Shown here piece after piece: positions 29,080 through 38,406 of a stretch of DNA of 64,000 bases. The notes under the pieces were generated by a model. That model saw only the letters and a list, made by a program, of their open reading frames with translations, made no database searches and was not told the DNA's origin. The stretch's first letter is position 1; each line of letters begins with the position of its first letter. This stretch comes from Pseudomonadota bacterium. Its GTDB lineage: Bacteria; Pseudomonadota; Gammaproteobacteria; Steroidobacterales; Woeseiaceae. The translations under genes were made by a program, and so were the position numbers. Location: contig JAQCGO010000001.1 of the NCBI GenBank assembly GCA_027618995.1, positions 62,001 through 126,000 of the forward strand. Reading direction: 5' to 3'.

Positions 29080-30551
29080 TGATGGCGACTCCCGAAAACA
29101 AACTGGCATTCGACGGTGGCTGGCAGTACTCGCCGGCTCCGGAAAGCACCGACCACGTCAAGATCAAAAAGACCTATGAGCTGTTCATCGGTGGCGAATT
29201 TGTCGCGCCCGTGCAGGGCAAATATTTCGACACGATCAATCCGGCTACTGAAGAGAAGCTGAGCAAAGTAGCGTTGGCGTCGGCCGCCGATGTCGACAAG
29301 GCAGTAAAAGCGGCGCGTAAGGCGTTTGTCGGCTGGTCGCGTCTCAAACCTGCGGAGCGCGGCAAATACATTTTTCGCATCGCCCGCATTCTGCAGGAGC
29401 GATCACGCGAGTTTGCAGTGATCGAGTCGCTGGATGGCGGCAAGCCCATACGCGAGTCACGCGATGTCGACGTGCCACTGGCGGCCGCACATTTCTTCTA
29501 CTACGCAGGCTGGGCCGACAAGCTCGAGTACGCGTTCCCGGGTCGCGCCGTCAAACCACTGGGCGTCGCCGGCCAGATCATTCCGTGGAATTTTCCGTTG
29601 CTCATGGCGGCGTGGAAGATCGCCCCGGCGCTGGCCTGCGGCAATACCGTAGTACTGAAGCCTGCGGAGACGACGCCATTGACGGCCCTGAAACTGGCCG
29701 AGGTCATTGCGGACGCCGGCCTGCCGCCCGGAGTCGTGAATATCGTGACCGGGGCGGGCGAGACGGGCGCTGCGATCGTCAATCATCCGGGCTTCGACAA
29801 GATCGCGTTTACCGGTTCGACCGACGTCGGCAGGATCATCCAGAAAGCACTGGCAGGCTCGAACAAGAAGTACACGCTCGAGCTCGGCGGCAAGGCGGCG
29901 AACATCATTTTCGCCGACGCGGCGATCGACGAGGCGGTCGAAGGCATCGTCAACGGCATATTCTTCAACCAGGGGCACGTGTGTTGTGCGGGTTCACGCC
30001 TGCTCGTACAGGAGCCGGTGGCGGATGCTGTCATCCGCAAGCTCAGGGATCGTATGGAGACGCTGATCGTCGGCGATCCGCTTGATAAGAACACGGACAT
30101 CGGCGCAATCAATTCGAAACAGCAACTCGAGACAATCAAATCTTATCTCGCCATCGGCCAGGAGGAGGGTTCTGAGATGTTCCAGAGTTCTTGTGCGGTG
30201 CCGAAGCGGGGCTACTGGTGTCGACCGACCATTTTCACCGGCGTGTCGCAATCCAATCGCGTCGTGCAGGAAGAAATATTCGGTCCCGTGCTCGCGATAC
30301 AAACGTTCCGTACCTTCGACGAAGCTTTGATCAAGGCGAACAACACGCCATATGGGCTGTCCGGCGGTGTCTGGACGGACAAGGGCTCGAAGATCTTCAA
30401 AATGACACAGAGTATTCGTGCCGGTGTGGTCTGGGCGAATACATTCAACAAGTTCGATCCGACGTCGCCTTTCGGCGGCAACAAAGAGAGTGGTGTTGGC
30501 CGCGAGGGCGGCATGCACGGTCTCGATGCCTACCTGAAGCTGGGGGGCTGA
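29079..30551 (+). CDS. NAD(P)+-dependent aldehyde dehydrogenase
   Basis: Full-length ALDH of 490 residues. From the first ATG the numbering matches textbook ALDH: Asn171 in IIPWNF (Asn169 in the reference), Glu268 in LELGGK, and catalytic Cys302 in NQGHVCC. Coenzyme-site Lys194 and the FTGSTDVG loop are also present. Two adjacent ATG codons (29079, 29082) are possible starts. Lying directly behind deoC, it most likely oxidises the acetaldehyde released from deoxyribose-5-phosphate. No CoA-acylating features were recognised. Confidence 0.92.
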   Translation: MMATPENKLAFDGGWQYSPAPESTDHVKIKKTYELFIGGEFVAPVQGKYFDTINPATEEKLSKVALASAADVDKAVKAARKAFVGWSRLKPAERGKYIFRIARILQERSREFAVIESLDGGKPIRESRDVDVPLAAAHFFYYAGWADKLEYAFPGRAVKPLGVAGQIIPWNFPLLMAAWKIAPALACGNTVVLKPAETTPLTALKLAEVIADAGLPPGVVNIVTGAGETGAAIVNHPGFDKIAFTGSTDVGRIIQKALAGSNKKYTLELGGKAANIIFADAAIDEAVEGIVNGIFFNQGHVCCAGSRLLVQEPVADAVIRKLRDRMETLIVGDPLDKNTDIGAINSKQQLETIKSYLAIGQEEGSEMFQSSCAVPKRGYWCRPTIFTGVSQSNRVVQEEIFGPVLAIQTFRTFDEALIKANNTPYGLSGGVWTDKGSKIFKMTQSIRAGVVWANTFNKFDPTSPFGGNKESGVGREGGMHGLDAYLKLGG

Positions 30552-30553
30552 AC

Positions 30554-31438
30554 ATGGCCAACACGACAAAGAAAGGCGCGAAACGGCTCGCGGTTGCGAA
30601 GACCTACAAGATTTTCATCGGCGGACAGTTCCCGCGTACCGAGTCGGCGCGTTATTACGCGCTCGAAGACAAGCACGGTGCGGTGATCGCAAATATTTGC
30701 CGCAGCAGTCGCAAGGATTTTCGCAATGCCATTGTGGCAGCGCGTGGCGCGCAGGCCGGCTGGGCAAAGGCGAGCGCCTATTTGCGAGGCCAGATCCTGT
30801 ATCGCATCGCCGAGATGCTGGAGGGGCGACGCGAGCAGTTCGTCGCGGAATTGAAGTTGCAGGGTGTGGCGCAGCGAACCGCGGAAAAAGAAGTCGACGC
30901 AACGATCGATCGGCTGGTCTATTTTGCAGGCTGGGCCGACAAGTATCAGCAGGTTTTCAGTTCGGTTAATCCGGTGGCTTCGGCGCACTTCAATTTTTCA
31001 GTGCTTGAACCAACCGGTGTCGTCGCGATCCTCGCGCCCGAGAAGAGTGGTTTGCTCGGTCTCGTATCGAATATCGCGCCCGCTATCGTGGGTGGCAATG
31101 CCTGCGTCGCACTCGCGTCGGAATCGAAACCGCTGTGCGCGGTTAGTTTCGCGGAAGTGCTGCACGCGTCCGACGTACCGGCGGGTGTGGTCAACATCCT
31201 GACCGGCTATCGCAGCGAGTTGACGGGTCAGTTCGCATCACATATGGACGTCAACGCCATAATCTACTGTGATGGCGACCGGCAAACCGACAGGGCCGTG
31301 CAGATCGCAGCGGCCGACAATATAAAACGTGTATTGCGCCGCACCGACATAGACTGGTCGAATGATTCTTCGCAACATCCCTACCTTGTGCGCGACACGC
31401 AGGAAGTGAAAACCACCTGGCATCCGATCGGAACCTAA
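30554..31438 (+). CDS. truncated aldehyde-dehydrogenase-like protein lacking the catalytic domain
   Basis: A 294-residue ALDH homologue that corresponds only to the N-terminal oligomerisation and coenzyme-binding part. YKIFIGGQFPRTES, VYFAGWADKYQ and DVPAGVVNILTGY align with the preceding gene. It ends about where Glu268 would be, so the catalytic Cys domain is missing. The PWNF motif is replaced by APEKSG, so the oxyanion Asn is also lost. It begins 2 nt after the active ALDH stop. The tail after residue 250 (RRTDIDWSNDSSQHP) is not ALDH-like. The frame is clean, with normal codon use and its own ATG, so it may be a retained pseudoenzyme rather than a dying gene. Confidence 0.75.
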   Translation: MANTTKKGAKRLAVAKTYKIFIGGQFPRTESARYYALEDKHGAVIANICRSSRKDFRNAIVAARGAQAGWAKASAYLRGQILYRIAEMLEGRREQFVAELKLQGVAQRTAEKEVDATIDRLVYFAGWADKYQQVFSSVNPVASAHFNFSVLEPTGVVAILAPEKSGLLGLVSNIAPAIVGGNACVALASESKPLCAVSFAEVLHASDVPAGVVNILTGYRSELTGQFASHMDVNAIIYCDGDRQTDRAVQIAAADNIKRVLRRTDIDWSNDSSQHPYLVRDTQEVKTTWHPIGT

Positions 31439-31457
31439 AAAAGGTCTCTGATCCCTG

Positions 31458-32435
31458 TCAGGTGTAGTCGTCGAGCAGTCCGCGTTCGATGCGCGCGCCG
31501 AGCTGCTGGATGACGCGTGATGCGCAGAAAGTGCCGAGCCGTGCGCATTCGGCCAGTGAGTAGCGGTTTACCCAGCCAAACAGGAAACCGGCCGAGTAGG
31601 CATCGCCGGCGCCGGTCGAGTCAACGAGGTTTTCGATCCGGTTGGCCGCCTGGGTCACGACTGTCGCGCCTTGCACGATCACCGAGCCCTGCTCGGATCG
31701 CGTGATCGCAAACAGGTTGTCGTAAGCGCGGATCGCATCGAGCATCTCCTCGAAAGAATCTGCCTGCAGCAGCTTGCAGACTTCCTGCTCGTTGGCCAAC
31801 ACGATGTCAACGCGGTTCCTGACTACGTCCGCGAAAGCCTCACGATGGCGTTCGACGCAAAAGGAATCCGACAGCGATAACGCGATCGACGCGCCCGCCG
31901 CGTGACCGAGCTCGATGGCCTTGCGCGTAAGAGCCGGGCCTTCCGGCAGATCCCAGACGTAGCCCTCCAGCAGGATAGCCTGCGGGGTTGCAACGGATTC
32001 CGCGGTGACATCCCTGGCAGACAATTCGGTGCAGGCACCGAGATAGGTATTCATCGTGCGCTGGCCATCGGGCGTAATAAGCACATGACTGCGCGCGGTA
32101 GGCGCGCCGTCCTTGCCAGGCTGCAGTCGAATATCGACACCGAGCGATCGCATGTCGTGATTAAAAATTTCACCGAATTGGTCCGCCTTGACGCGCCCGA
32201 TGTAAGCGGCCGAACCACCCAGATTGGCGAACCCTGCAATCGAGTTCGCGACCGACCCGCCCGACATTTCAGTCGCCGGCCCCGTCATGGCGTAGATCTC
32301 GCTCGCGCGACGTTCGTCGACCAGCGTCATCGAGCCCGGCACGATCTGCAGCTTTTCGATAATTCCATGATCGACATGCGCGAGGATGTCGACGATGGCG
32401 TTGCTGATGCCGAGTAATTGCGTAGCTTTGATCAT
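31458..32435 (-). CDS. PfkB-family sugar/nucleoside kinase (adenosine-kinase-like)
   Basis: Kinase of 325 residues. The N-terminal glycine-rich signature GGSVANSIAGFANLGG and the C-terminal DSTGAGDAYSAGFLFG (catalytic Asp in GAGD) are complete. The TYLGACTELSARDV segment resembles the adenosine-kinase-like branch more than ribokinase. The start is the ATG at 32435, although no strong Shine-Dalgarno precedes it; the frame stays open upstream through a dead oxidoreductase fragment. It is convergent with the ALDH-like gene. In this nucleoside setting a (deoxy)nucleoside substrate is plausible but unproven. Confidence 0.82.
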   Translation of the reverse strand: MIKATQLLGISNAIVDILAHVDHGIIEKLQIVPGSMTLVDERRASEIYAMTGPATEMSGGSVANSIAGFANLGGSAAYIGRVKADQFGEIFNHDMRSLGVDIRLQPGKDGAPTARSHVLITPDGQRTMNTYLGACTELSARDVTAESVATPQAILLEGYVWDLPEGPALTRKAIELGHAAGASIALSLSDSFCVERHREAFADVVRNRVDIVLANEQEVCKLLQADSFEEMLDAIRAYDNLFAITRSEQGSVIVQGATVVTQAANRIENLVDSTGAGDAYSAGFLFGWVNRYSLAECARLGTFCASRVIQQLGARIERGLLDDYT

Positions 32436-32478
32436 GGCTGGGGGCTTTGTTGCAAAAACGCGGGATAGCCTAGCATCG

Positions 32479-33168
32479 AAATAGTAGACAACCTGGCTGG
32501 CGCGGCCATTCGCATCGGTGTCGATACGAATCACGACAGATAACGGGCGAATCTCGCAATGGCCACTGGCCTCGGCAAGCGGGATCATCGCCGCGAGCGT
32601 TGACGACTTGGCACCGATTTCGCAGCCAAACATCATGCAAAAGCCGCAATGGATACAGCCGGCCCGACCGTTGTGTGGCTGTGACAGGATCGCGAGTGGC
32701 GCGGCCTGCGCGTGCAAACCAAGTGCATTCGCGCCTTTCTCCAGCAAGACTCCTGAAGACTTGATCGGCATCGGTGGCATCGGGAATGGTTTCGAGCGTG
32801 GCGCGTCGAAGGGACCCGGTGTGCCAGAGACGCCGATTTCCCAATCGACCTTGGTGTAATAGGGCTCGAGTTCCGCGTAACTGATAGGCCAGTCGGCGAA
32901 GTTGGTGCCTGAGGTAGATAACACCAGCTTCGGTGGCACCCGGCGTTGCCGTGGTCGGAATGATGCGTGCCGCAATGGCCGCGAAATCTGCCGCTTCAAC
33001 CGCGCCCAACACGAGAAAGTCGGCGGCCTCCTGTTTCGCGCTACAGGCCGCCTGGGTGATGGCGGCTAATGCCGGTGCGCCCAGACGCAAAAACGCCGCC
33101 GCTGATAGCGACGTCGTGCTTTGCAGGAAATGACGTCGCGATAGCTTGCCGTTAACGTGCATGCTCAC
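32479..33168 (-). pseudogene. remnant of a gluconate-dehydrogenase-like gene pair (subunit 3 fused to a GMC flavoprotein fragment)
   Basis: Two gene fragments are joined out of frame. From ATG 33168, a Tat-type signal (KLSRRHFLQSTTS) and a start like gluconate 2-dehydrogenase subunit 3 (FAAIAARIIPTTATPGATEAG) run to about 32925. There the sequence changes to a GMC-oxidoreductase-type segment in another frame: NFADWPISYAELEPYY, a cysteine-rich CIHCGFCMMFGC, and a stop-free end near 32480 at VVYYFDA. The C-terminus of the first gene and both ends of the second are missing. The GMC fragment reads open into the PfkB gene, making a misleading 513-codon frame. This is deletion decay, not a fusion enzyme. 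Confidence 0.75.
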
Positions 33169-33232
33169 CCCCTATCATTCTTTTATGGCCGCAAAGCTAG
33201 CACAGGCAAGGTGGAATTGCGTAATGTGGACG

Positions 33233-33238
33233 TATAAT
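33233..33238 (+). promoter_or_regulatory. candidate -10 hexamer of the purine catabolic operon
   Basis: A perfect TATAAT stands 24 nt upstream of the HIU hydrolase ATG. The matching -35 is weak (GTGGAA at 17-nt spacing), so an activator may be needed if this is the promoter. Confidence 0.4.
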
Positions 33239-33262
33239 GACCAAGCGCAGAGCGGGGGATCG

Positions 33263-33610
33263 ATGGGACAACTGACGACACACATTCTGGACACGGCTAA
33301 CGGCAAACCTGCTGCTAACGTGAACATACGTCTCTATGCCACTGGCGCTGAACGTTGCCTGCTCACATCGACGGTCAGTAACAGCGACGGCCGCAGCGAC
33401 ACGGCGTTGCTCAAGGGTGATGTGCTGCGTACCGGCGAATATGAACTTGAGTTCGACGTCGGGCCGTATTTCGCGGCGACGGGCGTTGCCGCAGGCGAGT
33501 TGCCATTCCTCAACACCGTCGTCATTCGCTTCGCGATGCAGTCGGACCAGAAGTACCACGTTCCCTTGCTCGTATCGCCGTGGAGCTACTCGACCTACCG
33601 GGGTAGCTGA
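33263..33610 (+). CDS. 5-hydroxyisourate hydrolase (transthyretin-like)
   Basis: Opens the 5-hydroxyisourate made from urate. It has 115 residues, the normal cytoplasmic length. The ATG at 33263 lies just behind GCGGGGGA; an upstream in-frame ATG at 33146 gives an unlikely extension. The family N-terminus LTTHILDTANGKPA and the diagnostic C-terminal YRGS are both present, with His and Arg positions typical of the active site in between. It is first of nine closely packed genes that carry xanthine through to glyoxylate and urea. Confidence 0.94.
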   Translation: MGQLTTHILDTANGKPAANVNIRLYATGAERCLLTSTVSNSDGRSDTALLKGDVLRTGEYELEFDVGPYFAATGVAAGELPFLNTVVIRFAMQSDQKYHVPLLVSPWSYSTYRGS

Positions 33611-33615
33611 GTCGC

Positions 33616-35061
33616 ATGGGCAGCACCGTAAAATTCGTGCTCGACGGTGAGATCATCGAACTCAAGGATGTCGATCCAACGCGAACGGTGTTGCAATACC
33701 TGCGTGAATACCTTCGCCGCACCGGCACCAAGGAAGGTTGTGCCGAAGGCGATTGTGGCGCCTGCACCGTGGTCATCGCGGAGCTCAATCGCGACTCCGA
33801 TGGAGTGCAGCTGAAGGCGATCAATTCCTGTATCCAGTTTCTGCCCACCCTGCACGGCAAGCAACTGATCACGGTCGAAAGCCTGAAGCAGAAAAATGCC
33901 GGCCTGCACCCGGTGCAACGGGCGATGGTTGATTGCCATGGATCGCAGTGTGGCTTTTGTACGCCGGGCTTCGTCATGTCGTTGTTCGCGCTGTACCAAA
34001 ACAACGCAGCGCCATCACGCGTCGAAATCGACGATGCGCTGGCCGGCAACCTGTGCCGCTGTACCGGCTATCGGCCGATCATCGCGGCGGCGAACACGAT
34101 GTACGAGCTGCCGCGGGCTGGCACAGAGCCGCTGCACGAGGCATTGCTCGCGAAACTGGAGGCAGATGATGCTTTGCACATCGAATATGGCACGCGAAAA
34201 TTTTTCGCGCCGACGTCAGGCAAAGAGCTGGCTGCGCTGTTGACAGAGCATCCGAAGGCCACGCTGCTTGCTGGCGGGACCGACGTTGGCCTCTGGGTCA
34301 CGAAGCAGCACCGCGTGCTCGATACTGTCATTTATACGGGTCGCGTCGCCGAGTTGCGGCGACTAAGCGCTAACAGGACACACATCGAGATCGGCGCGGC
34401 GGTGACCCTGGCCGACGCCATGGACGTTATTGTCGAGCATTACCCTGCGCTTGATGAACTGTTTCGGCGCTTCGCATCGCCGCCGATTCGCAATGCCGGT
34501 ACTTTGGGCGGCAATATCGCGAACGGCTCGCCGATTGGTGACTCGATGCCGGCGCTCATGGTTGCGGGAACCACGCTTACCCTGATGTCGGTTGATGGTG
34601 TGCGCGAAGTCGCGCTCGATGCGTTTTATATCGATTACCAGGTCAAGGATCTTAAGCCCGGCGAATTCATTGCACTGATCCGGATTCCGTTGCCGGCGAA
34701 AAACGTCATTCTGCACAGCCACAAGCTGTCGAAGCGGTTTGACCAGGACATCTCGGCCGTGTGCTCGGCTTACCGGCTCGAGCTCGACGGCCAGCGCGTC
34801 GCGTCGTTCGCGATGGCCTGTGGCGGCATGGCGGCTACGATCAGGCGTGCGTCGCATTGTGAGGCCGCGCTAAACGGGCAGCCGTGGAACGCGGCGTCGA
34901 TCGAAAAAGCGATGCTCGCGCTGGCCGATGATTTCGCGCCGATCAGCGACATGCGGGCGTCCGCAGACTATCGGCTGCGCGCGGCGCAAAATCTGCTGCG
35001 TCGCTTTTATCTCGAAACGACCGGCGAGCTCGGGCAATCGGTGTACCGCTATGGGCGCTAA
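33616..35061 (+). CDS. xdhA: xanthine dehydrogenase small subunit XdhA (2Fe-2S and FAD)
   Basis: Electron-transfer subunit of 481 residues. The N-terminus carries the two 2Fe-2S cluster motif sets: GCAEGDCGACTVV, then CGFCTPGFVM and LCRCTGYRPI. The second half is a FAD domain (LLAGGTDVGLWVT near 220; NAGTLGGNIANGSPIGDS near 295). This is the two-subunit bacterial XDH layout. The gene follows HIU hydrolase by 5 nt and overlaps xdhB by 11 nt. It passes electrons from the molybdenum centre to NAD+. Confidence 0.95.
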   Translation: MGSTVKFVLDGEIIELKDVDPTRTVLQYLREYLRRTGTKEGCAEGDCGACTVVIAELNRDSDGVQLKAINSCIQFLPTLHGKQLITVESLKQKNAGLHPVQRAMVDCHGSQCGFCTPGFVMSLFALYQNNAAPSRVEIDDALAGNLCRCTGYRPIIAAANTMYELPRAGTEPLHEALLAKLEADDALHIEYGTRKFFAPTSGKELAALLTEHPKATLLAGGTDVGLWVTKQHRVLDTVIYTGRVAELRRLSANRTHIEIGAAVTLADAMDVIVEHYPALDELFRRFASPPIRNAGTLGGNIANGSPIGDSMPALMVAGTTLTLMSVDGVREVALDAFYIDYQVKDLKPGEFIALIRIPLPAKNVILHSHKLSKRFDQDISAVCSAYRLELDGQRVASFAMACGGMAATIRRASHCEAALNGQPWNAASIEKAMLALADDFAPISDMRASADYRLRAAQNLLRRFYLETTGELGQSVYRYGR

Positions 35062-37336
35062 AGCGGTCGGCCAGTCGCTGCCGCATGACAGCGCGAAGCT
35101 CCACGTCAGTGGTCTCGCTGCGTACACCGACGACCTGCCGGAGCCGCGCGACCTGTTGCATGTTGCGGTCGGCATGAGTGCGAAAGCACATGCGCGCGTT
35201 CGCCGCATTGATCTCACGGCGGTCGCGGCCGCCACGGGCGTTATCGATACCTGTGTCGCGGGCGAAATTCCCGGTGAGAATAATTGCGGACCGATAATTC
35301 ACGACGAGCAGATTCTCGCGGCCGACGTGGCCGAGTACGTGGGACATGCGTTGTTTGCGGTCGCTGCCGAAACAGTGGACCAGGCGCGCAAGGCGACGCG
35401 TCTCGCGCGCGTTGATTACGAAGAGCTGGAGGCGATCCTCGACCCGCTGCAGGCGGTTGCGAAAAAATCGTTCGTACTGCCGAGCGAAACGCTGCGTCGT
35501 GGCGACCCCGAACAGGCGATCGCAAACGCACCGCACCGGCTCAAGCGGCTGCTGCATCTTGGCGGGCAGGACCAGTTCTATCTTGAGGGCCATATCGCGA
35601 TGGCTATCCCGCAGGAGGATGACGGGCTGCTCGTGTACAGCTCCACACAACACCCGGACGAAGTGCAGCACCTGGTTGCAGCGGCGACCGGTCGCCCGGT
35701 CAAGAATGTCGTCTGCATTTGCCGCCGCATGGGCGGTGCTTTCGGCGGCAAGGAAAGCCAGGCAGCGACGATTGCCTGCATAGCCGCGATCATGGCCAGC
35801 AAGACCGGTCGTGCCTGCAAGCTGCGACTCGATCGCGACGACGACATGATCATGACCGGCAAGCGGCACGACTTCGTCATCGAGTATGAAGTTGGCTTCG
35901 GCGATGACGGGCGCATCCATGGCGTGGACTTTATGTTTGCCTCACGCTGCGGCATTTCGGCGGACCTGTCCGGGCCGGTCAACGACCGCACGATGTTTCA
36001 CTGCGACAATGCCTACTTCCTCGAGAACGTGAATATCGTTTCGCATCGCTGCAAGACCAACACGGTATCCAACACGGCGTTTCGTGGTTTCGGCGGCCCG
36101 CAGGGCATGCATGCGATCGAATACGTCATCGATGACATTGCACGCTCGCTGCAGCTGGATCCGCTGGCCGTGCGCCGCCGCAATTTCTATGGCATCCATG
36201 AGCGCAATGTCACGCCGTACCAGCAGGTCGTCGAGGACAACATTATTGGTGAGATTTTTGATCAGCTCGAGAGCGACGCGGCCTACGTCGAGCGGCGCAG
36301 CGCTATCCGGGAGTTCAACGGCACGAGCCCGGTATTGAAGCGCGGTATCGCCATGACACCGGTGAAGTTCGGCATTTCCTTTACGGCGACGCACCTCAAC
36401 CAGGCCGGTGCCCTTGTGCACGTGTATCGCGATGGTACCGTGCACCTGAATCACGGCGGCACGGAAATGGGGCAGGGCCTCTTCATCAAGGTGGCACAGG
36501 TCGCGGCGGACGAACTCGGCGTCAGCGTCGATAAAATACGCATTAACGCCTCGGACACGAGCAAGGTGCCGAACGCATCGGCGACGGCTGCGTCCAGTGG
36601 TTCCGACATGAATGGCAAGGCGGCACAAATGGCCTGTGCCAAAATTCGTGCACGGCTGACGGAATTCGCCGCGCGCCATTATTCAGTCGCTGAGTCGCAG
36701 ATCGAGTTTGACGCCAACCGCGTGGTGGCCGGCAAATCCGAGTTGAGTTTCGCCGAGCTGGTGCGGCTCGCGTGGCAGGACCGCGTGCAGCTCTGGGCGA
36801 GCGGCTTTTATAAAACACCGAAGATTCACTACGATCGCAGCACGTTCAGCGGCAGACCGTTTTTTTACTTCGCGTATGGCGCCGCGGTGGCGGAAGTCAT
36901 CGTCGACACGCTGACCGGCGAGTACCGGGTTACGCGGGTCGACATTCTGCATGACTGCGGCGATTCGCTGAACCCGGCCATGGACATCGGCCAGGTCGAG
37001 GGCGGATTTATTCAGGGCATGGGATGGCTGACCGCAGAAGAATTGTGCTGGAACGCGGCGGGTGAACTGACCACGCACGCACCGTCCACGTACAAGATTC
37101 CAACCTGCTCCGACCTGCCGGTCGATTTTCGAGTGCAGCTCCTGGCCCATGCGGCAAATCGCGAGGACACCATTTATCGTTCCAAGGCGGTCGGCGAGCC
37201 GCCGCTGATGCTCGCATTGTCCGTGTTCCACGCCATCCGCGACGCAATCGCGAGTCCGCAACAGCCACTCCCGGATCTGCAGGCACCGGCTACACCGGAA
37301 GCCGTGTTAAGGGCGATTGAGGGACTGGCGTCGTGA
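35051..37336 (+). CDS. xdhB: xanthine dehydrogenase large subunit XdhB (molybdopterin)
   Basis: Molybdenum subunit of 761 residues that hydroxylates hypoxanthine and xanthine. The ATG at 35051 lies inside the end of xdhA. Cofactor-site motifs are GQDQFYLEGH, MGGAFGGKE, RGFGGPQGM, GGTEMGQGLF and the active-site base Glu716 in KAVGEPPLM. All key positions expected for a working XDH are visible. XdhC follows by stop/start overlap, as is usual. Confidence 0.95.
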   Translation: MGAKAVGQSLPHDSAKLHVSGLAAYTDDLPEPRDLLHVAVGMSAKAHARVRRIDLTAVAAATGVIDTCVAGEIPGENNCGPIIHDEQILAADVAEYVGHALFAVAAETVDQARKATRLARVDYEELEAILDPLQAVAKKSFVLPSETLRRGDPEQAIANAPHRLKRLLHLGGQDQFYLEGHIAMAIPQEDDGLLVYSSTQHPDEVQHLVAAATGRPVKNVVCICRRMGGAFGGKESQAATIACIAAIMASKTGRACKLRLDRDDDMIMTGKRHDFVIEYEVGFGDDGRIHGVDFMFASRCGISADLSGPVNDRTMFHCDNAYFLENVNIVSHRCKTNTVSNTAFRGFGGPQGMHAIEYVIDDIARSLQLDPLAVRRRNFYGIHERNVTPYQQVVEDNIIGEIFDQLESDAAYVERRSAIREFNGTSPVLKRGIAMTPVKFGISFTATHLNQAGALVHVYRDGTVHLNHGGTEMGQGLFIKVAQVAADELGVSVDKIRINASDTSKVPNASATAASSGSDMNGKAAQMACAKIRARLTEFAARHYSVAESQIEFDANRVVAGKSELSFAELVRLAWQDRVQLWASGFYKTPKIHYDRSTFSGRPFFYFAYGAAVAEVIVDTLTGEYRVTRVDILHDCGDSLNPAMDIGQVEGGFIQGMGWLTAEELCWNAAGELTTHAPSTYKIPTCSDLPVDFRVQLLAHAANREDTIYRSKAVGEPPLMLALSVFHAIRDAIASPQQPLPDLQAPATPEAVLRAIEGLAS

Positions 37337-38391
37337 ACGAATGGATTGACGAGCTTGCGGATCAGACCGCCGGCGGCGCACGTGCGGTGGTCGTCACGGT
37401 CGCCGGGATCCGAGGCTCGGCGCCGCGTGAAGTCGGGGCAAAGATGATTGTTACCGCGACCGAGACGTTGGGCAGCATTGGCGGCGGCCAGCTCGAATAC
37501 CAGTGCACACGACTGGCGTTCGATATGCTGGACGGCCCCGAGCAGCCGAATTTGCGCAAGTTCCCGCTGGGCAGCTCGATGGGCCAGTGTTGCGGGGGCG
37601 TGGTCGACATTCTGTTCGAGCCGCTCGTGAGTGGCCTGCCGGCATGGTTGCGTGATCTGCGGGCGCTGTACGGACAACGCGTCCCGGCCGTCATTGCGAC
37701 CCATGTTGCGGGCGAGCCGCTCAAATGTGTGATCACCGTCAACGGTACCTTCGGCGCATCGGCCGAGCAGATTGGTATCGAGGTCATCGGGCGCGCCCGT
37801 TATGGCCTGGATATGGGGCGCATCGTGCATCGCAGTGATGACTGGTTGCTGGAGCTGGTGGTAGGCAGCGACCTCAACATTGCCGTGTTCGGTGCGGGCC
37901 ATGTCGGCGCCGCGGTCGTACAGGCTTTGTCCGCGCTCGATTGCAATATTCGCTGGGTCGACAGCCGGCGCAATATTTTTCGCCACACGCCGGCGAACGT
38001 TCGTGCCATCGAAACGGCCGACGCGCCGCTTGAAGTTGCCGCGATGCCGCCCGGCAGTTGTTTCCTGGTGATGACGCACAGCCACGCACTCGATTACGAC
38101 ATCTGCGAGCGCATCCTGCGGCGCGGTGACGCGGCGTATTGCGGGCTGATCGGTTCCGAGTCGAAACGGCGGCGATTCGAGAAACGCTATCGCGCGCAAG
38201 GCCTGTCCGACGACGCGCTCGATACACTCGTGTGCCCTATCGGGGTCGCCGGAATCAGTGGCAAAAAGCCGGCCGAAATCGCACTCGCCGCCGCCGCTGA
38301 GGTGCTGCAATCCTACGAGAGGGTGCGAGCCGCCGCCGAGTTCGCGTATCCTGCCAACGTGCACCCGCTGCGAGGCAAGAATTCACCGTGA
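37333..38391 (+). CDS. xdhC: XdhC, molybdenum cofactor insertion factor for xanthine dehydrogenase
   Basis: Chaperone of 352 residues that binds and sulfurates or inserts the molybdenum cofactor into XdhB. The N-terminal XdhC/CoxI part has TVAGIRGSAPREVGAKM and GSIGGGQLEY. The C-terminal Rossmann-like half has NIAVFGAGHVGAAVV and IGSESKRRRF. The GTG start overlaps the xdhB stop (GTGA). Confidence 0.93.
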   Translation: MNEWIDELADQTAGGARAVVVTVAGIRGSAPREVGAKMIVTATETLGSIGGGQLEYQCTRLAFDMLDGPEQPNLRKFPLGSSMGQCCGGVVDILFEPLVSGLPAWLRDLRALYGQRVPAVIATHVAGEPLKCVITVNGTFGASAEQIGIEVIGRARYGLDMGRIVHRSDDWLLELVVGSDLNIAVFGAGHVGAAVVQALSALDCNIRWVDSRRNIFRHTPANVRAIETADAPLEVAAMPPGSCFLVMTHSHALDYDICERILRRGDAAYCGLIGSESKRRRFEKRYRAQGLSDDALDTLVCPIGVAGISGKKPAEIALAAAAEVLQSYERVRAAAEFAYPANVHPLRGKNSP

Positions 38392-38406
38392 TCCGACGGC
38401 AGTAAC

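Noticed and set aside
31458-32999. A 513-residue fusion of an oxidoreductase domain and a PfkB kinase
   Set aside because: The oxidoreductase part is a fragment without ends. The kinase starts normally at 32435 and is full length by itself.
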